Shown here one piece after another: positions 24,101 to 36,100 of a DNA stretch of 64,000 bases; position 1 is the first letter of the stretch, and every line of letters begins with the position of its first letter. This DNA comes from Corticium candelabrum. Lineage: Eukaryota > Porifera > Homoscleromorpha > Homosclerophorida > Plakinidae. The notes under the pieces are model-generated. The model saw only the letters and a program-made list of their open reading frames with translations. It was not told the origin of the DNA and did no database searches. Location of the stretch: the NCBI RefSeq assembly GCF_963422355.1, contig NC_085092.1, forward strand, positions 1,682,501 through 1,746,500, written 5' to 3'. The position numbers were made by a program, and so were the translations under genes.

Positions 24101-27100
24101 GCAAGCTTGAAAAGATCAAAGAACTGAAGCTGAAACTAAAACTAAGACGCATGCGTGCACCAGAGTCTTCATTCACGGCACTGGAGTGCACTTAGCCGGC
24201 CAGGAGGATTTCACACACATGTAATCAGTGTTAGTGCACTTAGCATAACAAATTTCTGCTAACCAATCAGAATTTATTACTGACATTTCTGTTGTAAGAC
24301 GCTGATTGGCTTAGAAGGTTATTTCCGAAGTCATTTTAGTACCGTTGTGGTTTGTGGTCCAGACTAGAGTTAGCGTGCTTTGATCGCTCTTTGGACTTGA
24401 AGTTCGAGGGTAGCGTAGGGCCTATTGTGGTGTAATCACGAGAAACAATATTGACTGAAGGTAAACTAAATTGCTGGTTCTTCACAAACTGATATTAACA
24501 TTTTAACAGTATTAAATCTCTATACTTTATTTCTACTCAGGTGCCCCCAATATTTTTGTAAGCCACAGCAGAAATTATTATAACCACGCCCACCCTAAAT
24601 GTTTCCCCCTCCATTCCAATTTTTATGGTGCCTCCTCCATGAGAGCTTTGATGCAGGTTTGCTTACACTGAGATGCTACAAACTGTTTCATGGAATGCTC
24701 AGGCACAAAAGGGACAAAGTGGTAAGAAAGTTTCTCTTTGCCTTAGTTCACTGTGCTTGACCACATGATAGCTATATAAGCCTTATGGCCCCTGGAAAAT
24801 TTCCAGACCTCAAGAAGCTGAGAACTTAGTACATGGATAGGAAGGGCCAGATATAGTTTGTTACCATCAGATACTGACTTAAATAGTGGGCGGTGCTGAC
24901 AACCACTGTTTATCTTTGAGTACTTACATTATAATTAAGTTCATACCATATGGCAGTTTTTGTCCTAGTTGGTCTTATCTTCAAACCAAGCATCCCAGGA
25001 ACTACTTGTTAGCCTCAAACAACTTCCCACTTTTCAAAATACAAAAACAAGTCCATTGTCTTTATAGCTAATCACTACCTACTCATGCAGCAAAGCATGG
25101 CAGCCCTGTACCAAGTGGAAGCCAAGGCATGGCACACTCTGCCATGCCTTTTGTATGCTGGGGACAACTCTGCTTCTCCTAGCGGGCTCTTGAATATTCT
25201 GGTTTCTAGCTACCACATTGGGGTGTGTTGGTGTGCTTGGCATAGAGCTTGCCATAGAAAATGCTCACCTCACTCAGTTTAGCTAAATGGCCGCTGCAGT
25301 GCATAAAATCCAACTAGCTTGTATCAACACTTTGTGAACACAGTTGTGTTTGCCAAGTCTGAAAGTCTTGGTCGGCAGATGCTGTTGGGACACGCTGGAA
25401 ATTTGGTAGCGTGGAGAAAAAGAAAGAAGTAGTTGAAATGTGCTGTTGATAAGTTGGAAAGGACCATGAAAAGCAGGGTGACAGTGTACTGTCAATGCAG
25501 TTTAACACTGAAGGTGCATTGTTGGGTTGCTGATAAAGGCTCTTTCACGATACTGTTTAATTAATATATAAATACATGTTGTCAGATCAAAGATGATGAC
25601 CCAGCTTGAAAATAAATTATTTTTACTATTCTTACTAATATGTGAAAATTGTACTGTTGCAGACTAGCAATGTTTTATCGTACACTTTCACGAAGAGGAG
25701 AGGGGGCAGGTTTTGTAAGGTGGTGTAAATGCCAAAAAAGGAACGACCCCTTTGTTAAGAGTTGCATGTCTGAACCGCAGCAAAGTTATCGAACTGAAAC
25801 TGATGATCCTTGATTGGCAACGGATCCTGCAACTACTTCAACATGATGCCACTGCTATTATATTTTGCTTTTGCTAGAAATTACTCTACAAATCTTACAG
25901 AGCTTTGTTTGTGTTTAATAAATTAATACTCCTTGTTAGTGATTGAAGAGACTTCAATGGCAACATAAGATAAACAATAATCATGATTATGGGTACTGTA
26001 GGCAGTTCAACTGGTGGGAACAAAACAGCATAGAATCTAAACCACTTGTACTAAATATACAAGATTATCTTGATAAAACAAAGTGACAGACTTTGGTTTG
26101 CACATAAAGCAACTATTAGAATCACATGTTCTTTTTCGTTATCTAAATGGATCACAATTTGAAGAAGCTACTAACTAGCAAAATATACTCATTGGCCCAT
26201 CTTTTTTTTTACTCATACTACTGTAAATCCATAAATTTTCATACTCATAAACTTTAGTATTGCCTATGAGGTAGTTTGTACACGTTATTTTAGGACGAGA
26301 GGTACTGTACTGTAGCCGAATTCAAGTGCATCTCTATATATAAAGGAGAGCTGTCTGTGTGTCTGTGTATCTGTGTGTAGGAGAGGATCTCCAAGAAAGG
26401 CGAGTCTGATCTCCACCGAATTTGGCTGCCGATCAAACCTGCCTCCGCTTGCGTGCGAATATCTCTGGAACGGTGCATCAGACCTCTACTGAATTTATAC
26501 TGCCCGTTCCTGACGCTGGACAGTACACGTGGAGTGTGTCATTTTGGTCGGGAACATCGAAGAAGGCAAGATATTTTTGCATATATCCGGGTCTTGAAAA
26601 AATGCCTACCCTTCGTTTGCCCATGTACGCAGTTCGAATACCTGCCATGTTTGATATGCCTGTTCCCTGTAACGCCAGCAACGTCTTTGAAGTGATGACA
26701 TGAAATGACTGTTGAACTAGGCCTTTGTTCATGTAGGTCTCAAGTACAATTTGTTTTGACTTTTGTTGTCATATGTCACATTCTGTCGACGTCACCTCCT
26801 GCGAGCAAGAAGAAAATTGCTAGAAATCTCGAAAACAGCAACTGTACAATGCATTGAAGTATGCACGGGCGAGTTTCTTTCGGCGTCTTGGGAATGTGTG
26901 CTAGACTCCATCTTAACAGATTGTGATTTGTGACGTCTATGTCGATTGAGCCCCTCCACTGGCACGTAATTTTCTCTGGAACGGCTGATCAAATCTTCAC
27001 CGAATTTAAACTGCCCGTTCCTGACATCAGATGGTACTCACGGAGTGTGTCGTTATTGTCGGAGCATCTAAAAGGGCAAATAGTTTGCATATATCCAAGT

Positions 27101-30100
27101 CTTTAGATTTTAATTTGTCTTTAACGGGATATTAACTAACAATCAATAATGCAATCAGCCCGGGCAAAGAACGTGATCTGTAACCGCACATTTCTACTTT
27201 GAGATAAACAATCTCAACGGGATATCATTGAATGGGATACATATCTGAACAAAATTGTTCATGAGAATTCTGTCCGGCTGCTAATTCTTCAGAACAGAGT
27301 AAAAAATGCTTGTGAACGAGAGATACTTAGAGGGTAACTGCAACGTAAAAATCAAAATTTCTTTTATGTTGGAAATCGATAGTTCTAGTTGCATACATGA
27401 CAGGAAAGTAGTTTTAGATTTTAAGTTAAGTCTTCGCTTTGTTATAGCAGGTCAAAGTTGCTTCCGGTTCTTCAAGTTCCGGTAATGGGCGTGGTGTAGT
27501 GACACGTCACAGAGGGGAGACTGCTCGCTAGCGTGTATTGTAAGCAAAGGAATCTGTGGCGAAAGAATGGTTTGGTGTTGCGTGGCTGCAGGATGGACCA
27601 ATTCGTGCAAGTCATATGGAAGCGTATTTCGATTTCCGAAGATCCCCAAGCTAAGAAATGAGTGAGAATTGCAAATCACGTGGAGGACAAGAGTTAGACG
27701 TTTGTGTCATTCGGGCGACTACTGAGTACGACGCGTCCTACTGAGTGGACAGGAGTCTGTAGTAGCCAGTTTTAGCCTGATTGCTTCAAGGTACAGCTAG
27801 GTCTATTCAAGAGCTTGGCCTGGGCTGTAGAAGAACGAAATTGAGGCCACCATTTTCTATGTACCCGCCTCCACACTTCAAGATCGTAGCACTCTCGAAC
27901 CTTTGCAAAGAAAAGGAGAGCCGCATTTGAGAAGCGGGTAAAAATACTGCAAATGGCTAGGGAGGTCAGACTTGTGATGACTAGACTTGCGTAGCTAGAG
28001 GTGCTCGATCATTATGTTCATGTAGTACGCAGTCATGTGCATTAGGGTCATCTGGGGTAACTCCATGACTAGGGTAACTCCGTGAATATCTAACCTTGTT
28101 CGAGCATCAAGCGTCTACCTCCAGTTTAGGATTTGAATCTCTTCTACTACTAGTAAACTACTTGATGTAGGATTATGAGTTTCATAGCAAGTCGATTGGC
28201 TACCTGAAGAACTTCCTGGATGGCGAAGCGATAACAACAAAAATGCCTCCTACACTGCACAGCAACTTCCTAGGGTACAGCGAAAAATATCTAATAGGTA
28301 TGCCTTATTTGTCGCTACCGCAATAGATGCAGTAGAGAAATGTACCCAAGCAAGCAATAGTTACAACTATTTGTAAGTCGTAGTTACCACTCTGTTCACG
28401 AAGTTGCCCCACCCACAAGATTGGAAGTGCCGGCGAATGTCCCGAATTATCTCAAGAACAATTGAGATTTCAGAGATGGTTGCCCACATGCTGATTGGTA
28501 GAAGGCTACTACTCCATACGGTAGTAAGATCAAGTTACTACAACACTCGTACGTAGCAATATACGGGCATGTATCAAATTGCTCGCGGAGTTACCCCGGA
28601 TTACCCTACAGTATACTGTACAGTGAAGTCAAACCTTATGTCAACGTGAATTCAAAGCACGAACGTCAACTCATTTTGGTTCTCTTTCTCACAGCATTAG
28701 CTAATATAATTTTGCATGAACTTGATTACTAGTACGGCCTGTACCCTGTGCCGGTCATTATTGTCTCTAGAGTATTCGACGTTAGTAACGTGTCGTTATT
28801 TGAGACAACCTCAAATACATTTTGCAACACATGCACTCCACACGAGTGAGTACACATGTATTCATCATCTCACAATGACCACAGCTACACGTGATGGTTG
28901 TTTACTTACCCGGATGTGCATCGATTGCGTTTGCTACTTTTAGTTCTACATAATTGCAATCTGCAATGGTGACAGGCTATCGGGTGGCCTGTCCTTTTCC
29001 TCGTTCGCTTTCAAGGCAGCAGACTATCTCAAAGCTTCAGAGACACTGTTGCTGAGCTTGAACACGTATGGTCTAATGGCTCCCAGCAGATCTTCCTCAT
29101 TCTGCGATTCATGTGATGACAGAACGTTATTGTGGTAGAGTGGGTGGTATGCGCATGCAGTCTTAGGTAGTACAATAGAATAGACTTCAGTGTTACCACA
29201 CTGGCGACGAGGATGGGATGTTCGTAGGTTCGGTATCGGTTTTTGATGCAGACCAGGAGGACTGGACTGCGTACATTGAACGGGTGGAGCAGTTCTTCGT
29301 GGCTAATGGTGTCGCGAACGAAGCACGCATTCCGACCCTGATTGCTCTCATGGGTAGCCAGAAGTACGGGTTGCTGAAAAGCTTAACGACACCGACCAAG
29401 CCATCTACACTCAGTTTCAAGGAGATTGTCAACATATTACAAGATCATTTGGCGCCAAAACCCCTGTTAATAGCAGAATGCTTCTGCTTCCACAAGCAAA
29501 ACGAAGGTTTGGATGAAGATGTCAGTACCTACGTTGCAGCTTTATGAAAGCGTACACTGTGAATTTGGGACATTCCTGGATGACGCGTTATGTGGCCATC
29601 TCATCTGTGGTTTACACTCGACGCTATACAAAAGCGCTTGCTTTCTCGGTTGAACTTGACTTTCAAAACAGCACTGGAGACGGCGTTATCCATGGAAGCT
29701 GCCGCGAATGATACTCTTCAAATGACCACGCCTACTCTACTACCTACTACGTCAGCAACAGAAGAGGTGCATCAAATGGCGGACAAGCAGTTGATTAGGA
29801 AACAAGGTACAAAGTTTGCTACCGTTGTGGCATTTCGAGTCATCTAGCACTTGCTTGTCGTCATCTGGAAACCGTGTGCAAGTCTTGTGGAAAGAGGGCA
29901 TCTAGCTGCAGTATGTCAGTCAAAACCTCATAAGTCAACTCCTGCTACTCAGACAAAGTACGTGAAAGACGGCTCCGATTCTGATTTAGAGGCACCTGTC
30001 CTTACTCTTTCCACTCCTCGCACCTCTCCAATTAGCGTCTGTGTGAACTTGGCAGGTCAGGAGGTTATGATGGAAGTGGACACGGGAGCCGCTGTGTCAC

Positions 30101-33100
30101 TGATGTCAGCAGAGCAATGGTTTGGTCTGCAGCTCCCTCATCAGATGAAACCGTCAAACTGCTCATTACGTACGTATACAGGAGAAGCGATCGCAACGAA
30201 AGGGTGAGTCAATGTAGAAGTCACACACATGAAGCAGAGGGAAAGTTGAAGGTATGGGACCAGTTTACTTGGCCGCAACTGGCTGAATGCAATCCATCTT
30301 GACTGGCAGCAAACTCACGTGATAAGTTCTGACAAATGGCAGAATGCCATATCAGCACTTTTGGATCAACACAGTGAAGTGTTTCAGCCAGTATTAAAGG
30401 AATCCAAGCGGCTATCCACCTGACTCCTGGAGCCACACCCAAGTTTTTGACATACAGAACAGTACCCTACAGTATTCAAGAAATGGTTGAGGAAGAGTTG
30501 TTACATCTGGGAAAAGAGGGTATCATCGAGAAGGTTGAATATAGTGACTGGGCTACGCCCCTCATGTGTTAAAAAAGGAATGGCACAGTCCGGCTTTGTG
30601 GGGATTACGAACAAACAATCAACCCTTGTATGGAAATTGATCGATATCCTTTACCCAGGCCTGAGGAACTGACTCAAAAGTTGGCAGGAGGAGCTCGATT
30701 CACAACATTAGACTTATCCCAAGCTTACCAACAGATGCGACTGGATGACCATTCTCAGCCGTACACTACTGTCAACACTCGTAAGGCGTTTACTGGTATG
30801 CCAGGCTACCTTACGGTATTGCATGTGCCCCTGCAAATTTCAAAGACTATGGAACAAGTGCTTCACGGCTTAGAAGGTGTTTGTGTGTACATTGATGATT
30901 TGCTGGTGACAGGGGACACCATAAAGGCACACCTAAACAACCTGGAAAATGTCCTTACGAAACTACAGGAAAATGGCCTTAAATTGCAAAAAAGGGAAGT
31001 GTCGTTTCTTTCAGCCCTCTGTTGAGTTTCTGGGGCAGTGCATTGATGCTCAAGGAGTTCATGTCAATCCAACTAAGGTGGAATGCATTACAAAATGCAC
31101 TCAGCCGGAAACGGTGTCCCAACTACAATCATTTTTGGGCATGGTTCAGTACCACTGCCGATTCATTCCGCATCTATCAACATTGCTTCATCCACTCACC
31201 AGACTCCTACAAAAATGGGCTTGTTGGAATTGGACAGCTCACTGTGAACAGGCCTTCACAGCAGTCAAACAACAGTTGACAGGTGCCACAGTTCTCAGTA
31301 CATACAATCCTGAGGTATAATTACGGCTGGCGACAGATGCTTCCGCTTATGGTGTGGGAGATGTGATAACACGCATTCAGTCTACGGAAACAGCCCGCGC
31401 ATTATCTTTTGAAACAAGACCCGGATTATCTGCATCTTGTTGTGTTCCAATGTCCTGTATTCGGGTGCTTGATATGTCAACTACTTCACTGATAATCTGT
31501 GTAGCCACCAGAGCTTTTTCTTCTCCATTGTCGCAACGTGTAGTGAAAAGAAGGTTTGGAGCTTAATTTCAACGATAGGTAGGATGCAACAGAGGACGAG
31601 TTTTCGTAGGAGAGGGACGGAAGTGGACGCGCTTTGATGCTGTCACCGCCATGGCGCCTAACTTCGTGAATTTCGTCCCAGGAAACGAGATGACCAGCCA
31701 CCCTGTTTCGATCAGTATAGGATGCAGTGTATCTTAGTCAATTGCTAACAGCAGTTTGCGTTGGTCTCTTGATTTTTTTGCACAGGAGAGGAAGATGAAA
31801 CGGTCAGAAATGGCTGATCTTGAAATGCACGGTGTGCACTAAGTACATTCACTACAAAGTACGGGCGCTTTTGTATGAATCTTCAGGCCTTCAGGTGTGC
31901 GTTGATTGTTTTGGAGGCGATTTATTGTCATCTGGGGTACAGGCAAGACGATTTATGTCTAGATGGTTTGTGCCTTGCTGGTTGGGAGCCAACTTTTGAA
32001 CTTCCTGTGCATTTAGCTCCACTGCTAGAAGGCAATTAGTTTCCCTCGTGCTATTGCATTGATGTTTTTCTTTTCACTTTGCAAGAGCAGCACCAAACCG
32101 TTACTTGTGAGGGTGTCTATCAGTTGGATGAAATACGAGTTTCGTCGACTCGGGTCAGCTCTTGTGACAACCAGTAGGTGGGGCTGATTGTAGTAGGCGG
32201 GACTTAGGCTTTTGAGCTTTGCTGGATGCTTACACAAACTCATTGTTTTGCGTATTTCAGTCAGCAAAAGTTGTACAAGCACTCTGACAAGTTGTACAAG
32301 CACTCTGACAAGTTGTATAACGTTGTACGAGCACATTTACTCTATCGTACCTGTAGCTGAATGTTATTACGTCGGGAAGAGAACGTCGAACACCTAAAAG
32401 GGTCCTTGTCGTGAAATCGTGCCATAGCAATGCAAGTAACCCAGCATGAGCATTCACATTCGATAACAGCTATAAAGTCAAGACAACCGATCGTTTTCGC
32501 TGATGTTTTGCGCTTTGGGATTATCCAGGTACTTTTGAAAGATAGATGACAGGGTTGTTCCATGCACTGATTATGCCTAATGGAGCAAAGCGTCCAATTG
32601 CTTTTGCTTCGAGAACATTGACGGCCAGTGAGAAGAACTACGCTCAGATAGAACGTGAGGCCCTGGGCATCATATTTGGTGTAAAGAAATTTCACCAGTT
32701 CTTGTATGGCAGACCATTCGTACTAGTCACTGACCATAAACCTCTGCTTACGATTTTGGCTTGAAACATGGAGTTCCCACCATGGCAGCAGCTCTTTACA
32801 GAGATGAGCCCTTACTCTGTCGTCAAACTCATACTCTATGGAATTCAAGTATTCTAAGGAGAATGCCACTGCTGAAGCTTTGTCGCGACTGCCTTGTCCG
32901 GGGTTGGAGAGTGACTTCATCACACAGCTGAACGGGTCTGCACTATTGATCACCTGCAAGGGTTTCCTCTTACTGCTAAGCAACTAGCAACAGCCACCCG
33001 ATGTGATCCTATTATTTCAAAGGTTCTTCACTGGACTATGACAGGATGGCCCGCCCAATGTTCAGATGAAGACTCACGCCCCTATTTTAATAGGAAATAG

Positions 33101-36100
33101 GAGCTGTCAGTCTCTCAAGATTGTCTCCTTTGGGGATATGGGGTCATCATTTGTACATCTACTCGCTCCCGTCTACTTCAGGAACTGCATGGCCAGAAGC
33201 CACTTCTGGTGGCCCCAGCTAGATGCAGCCATTGACGATTGCTCGGTTTTGTAACACATGTCAACAGTTGCAGCCAAACCCAACCAGTGCCTCATTACAT
33301 AGCTGGTCCTGGCCCAACACTCCCTGGCATCGGGTCCACATTGACTTTACTAAGTTAGATGGCGTCGATTTTCTGATTCTGGTAGATGCCCACTCCAAGT
33401 TGATGGAAGCAATTCACATGTCTCACTCCACAACAGCGCGGTCCATAATTCAGGCATTGCGCAAAATGTTCGCTACGCATGGCGTGCCAGCAGAGCTGGT
33501 TTCAGACAATGAGCCACCTTTCATGTCTGAGGAATTTGCAACATTTATGAAACAGAATGGGGATATGGCATATTTGGAGCCCACCTTTTCATCCAGCTAC
33601 CAATGGTTTGGCGGAACGGGCAGTGCAATCTTTTAAGAGTGGAATGAAAAAATAAGCCGTACGCCCCTTACAGCACAAGCTGGCAGCATGGCTGTTACAT
33701 TGCAGGACAACTTTGCACACCACTACGGGACAACCACCATGTAAGCTCCTCATGCGCCGCACTCTTTGCACAAGATTTACTCTCCTGCATCTATCTCCAG
33801 TTGAAACGGTTTCCCAACGGCAGGATGCTCAGACAGGTTTTAGGCCGTCTCACGTACCATGTTTGCCTGCCTCAATGGGGTGTTACATGGAATCATCACA
33901 TTGATCAGCTAAGAACACGTGTGGACCCACCTTTATCTACTGACCACTTTGGTATGGCCAGCCAAATGGTACCAGAAGCTAACAGCAATTTAAGTCACTG
34001 CACAGAATCACCTCCCGGCGCTGTTATGCCTGGAGAAACCTCACATGACATCGACAACTATCAGGGTACTCAACCACCAGTCGTAAGCACTGCCGAATCT
34101 CCTGTTCCTGAGAATCAGCTTCCAGTGGTCAGCATGGAACAGCCTTCCACTGATTCTGTCACTCAAAGCTCTTCCATTCAGAGCCGTTCTCCAGACAACA
34201 CCACTGATAGACTTCCAACCACATGAGGAGAAGACCTCATCTTACGTCGATCCAAGAGAGAAAGAAAACAACCAGATAGACTGGACCTGTACGTCGTTGG
34301 ATACAGTTGCTCTTTATGTGTTTTTGGCTGTTTGGGTATCATCTTTGTAGTTACAAGACAATGTGTTGAGTTGTGTTGAATTTTTTGAGGGGAGAGATGT
34401 GGTAGAGTGGGTGGTAGATGCGAGAGCGCAGTCTTAGGTGGTACAATAGAATACACTTTAGCGTTACCACAGTTATTATCACGTAAAAACCTCCAGAGGG
34501 CTCTTCAGAAGAATAAGTGTCGATGTCATCACCTCTACCATTGTAGCGTTGCCTTGGATATGAAGATGTAACCATTTTACAGGCCGCTGACTATACAGAC
34601 GCAGACGCGTCTCCCCTCTGTGACGTGTACACACTACACCACGCCCATTACGGGAACTTGAAAAACCGGAAGCACCTTTGATTTGCTATTTCTCAGCGAA
34701 GGCTACTTAGTTTAAAAATCTAGAACTATTTTTCCTGTCATGTATGCAACTAGAACTATCGATTTCCAAAATAAAAAGAATTTTTGATTTTTGCGTTGCA
34801 GTTACCCTCTACGCCAAGCTGGGAACAGTTGTTTTAGCTACCTAGATAAGTGTAACCAATTTTACTTGGCCTTTCTATACTTGCCCTTTTTATACTTGTC
34901 ATGTACTTGCCGTGTACTTGCCATGTACTTGTCATGTGTCTACTGGCACACCAAATAATACACCTTGCTAGAGGACAAGCAAGAACCAGCCAAATGACCA
35001 GAGTACACCAATAGACATAGTGCTGCATTATGAATACCAAACTGTTATTTTGAGCACCTGTCTAGACACTGCAATATTGTAGTTATTTAGATAATTGCTT
35101 TTTGTGCTGTTTTGTATGAGTGGTTAGAAATAGCAGTACCATCTGTTTCCCATTATATTCTGTTTAGGATGTGGCAACTGCTCATTTGTTAGGCATAAGG
35201 CAACTATACTGTAACAATAACAGCAACTAACTAGAGCTAATGTACCAGTAACTGGATTATATAGGTAACAGCAGCTGAATTCAGTCACTTGACTTTAGTC
35301 AATCTAAGCTCCTCCCTCTTTAACCCCAAAATAAGCTGCAATAAATGAATTTTTGATTAAACAATGTTTGCAAGAATGCACACAGTTGTTTTGGAGAGAT
35401 ATGCTATGCTAACACCAAAGTGTTTGAGCAGGGGTGTAGGACTAGGGGCAAATCTGGTTGAACCCCCAACATAGGAGGTGTGTCATGCAGTGCTGTTGCT
35501 ATCGGACATTTTCCGACCAATTTTTGTACATTTTTGAACAACAGATGTTTGTTCGGACACCTTTTCTGATCAAGAATGAAGCACATCTCGTACATAACAA
35601 TGAGGCCTGTTCTGAAATACCAATTTTGTAGTTTTGTTGTCGTTAAGATTTAGAAGGTGTTGGTAAGTAGTATCACGTAATGGCGAGTCTTAACTTAAGA
35701 TGCTGAGCTGCAGTGAATTCTAGGTGCGTAGACTTACACAGGCCTCCAAATATTTGGGACCACGAAGCAACGATGATGAACAGGCCAGACAAGACACGAT
35801 GCCGAGCTGTTTGTCAAAATGATTGACATTTTAGCTGCTGAGTTACAGTACTCAAATGACGCACCTTGTGGATACGTTTCACTTGTTTTGGCAGGTGAAA
35901 CATGCTTATTTCGTTCTGCTAGCTTGGTAGTACGGGAATGAGCAGTACCACAAAGAGCAGTTTGGTGATGAACGAGCTGAAGCAACACTCAGAATCATCT
36001 GCTCTTCAATTTGTGGAACATAACGAGAGAACAACTGTAACTAATTGCGTTTGCCGTTTAGCTCCTAAAATGTTTTAAGTGTCATTTGTCATTATTTGAG

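Larger units (their letters stand above)
29131..34471 (+). mobile_element. Gypsy-type LTR retrotransposon with very short LTRs
   Basis: LTRs of 70 bp (29131-29200) and 74 bp (34398-34471) start TGTGGTAG and end TACCACA. They are flanked by an identical 5-bp target duplication GTTAT (29126-29130, 34472-34476). A primer-binding-like TGGCGACGAGG follows the 5' LTR, and a purine tract GAGGGGAGAGA precedes the 3' LTR. Gag, protease, RT, RNase H and integrase remnants appear in the Gypsy order but in several frames. The RNase H region is interrupted by a roughly 1.2-kb insertion. The element is dead. It sits inside the THAP transposon, hence is younger than it. Confidence 0.9.
27330..34810 (+). mobile_element. 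decayed THAP-domain DNA transposon, split by a Gypsy element
   Basis: The TIRs are about 190-200 bp: left 27330-27521 starting AGAGGGTAACTGCAACG and ending AGAGGGGAGAC, right 34609-34810 as the imperfect complement ending CGTTGCAGTTACCCTCT. Both contain ATCGATAGTTCTAGTTGCAT or its complement. A broken THAP domain lies just inside the left TIR. After removing the 5.34-kb Gypsy insertion, only about 2.1 kb remains, so the transposase core has been lost or decayed. I see no convincing target-site duplication and do not assign a superfamily (P- and Kolobok-type elements also carry THAP domains). Confidence 0.75.
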
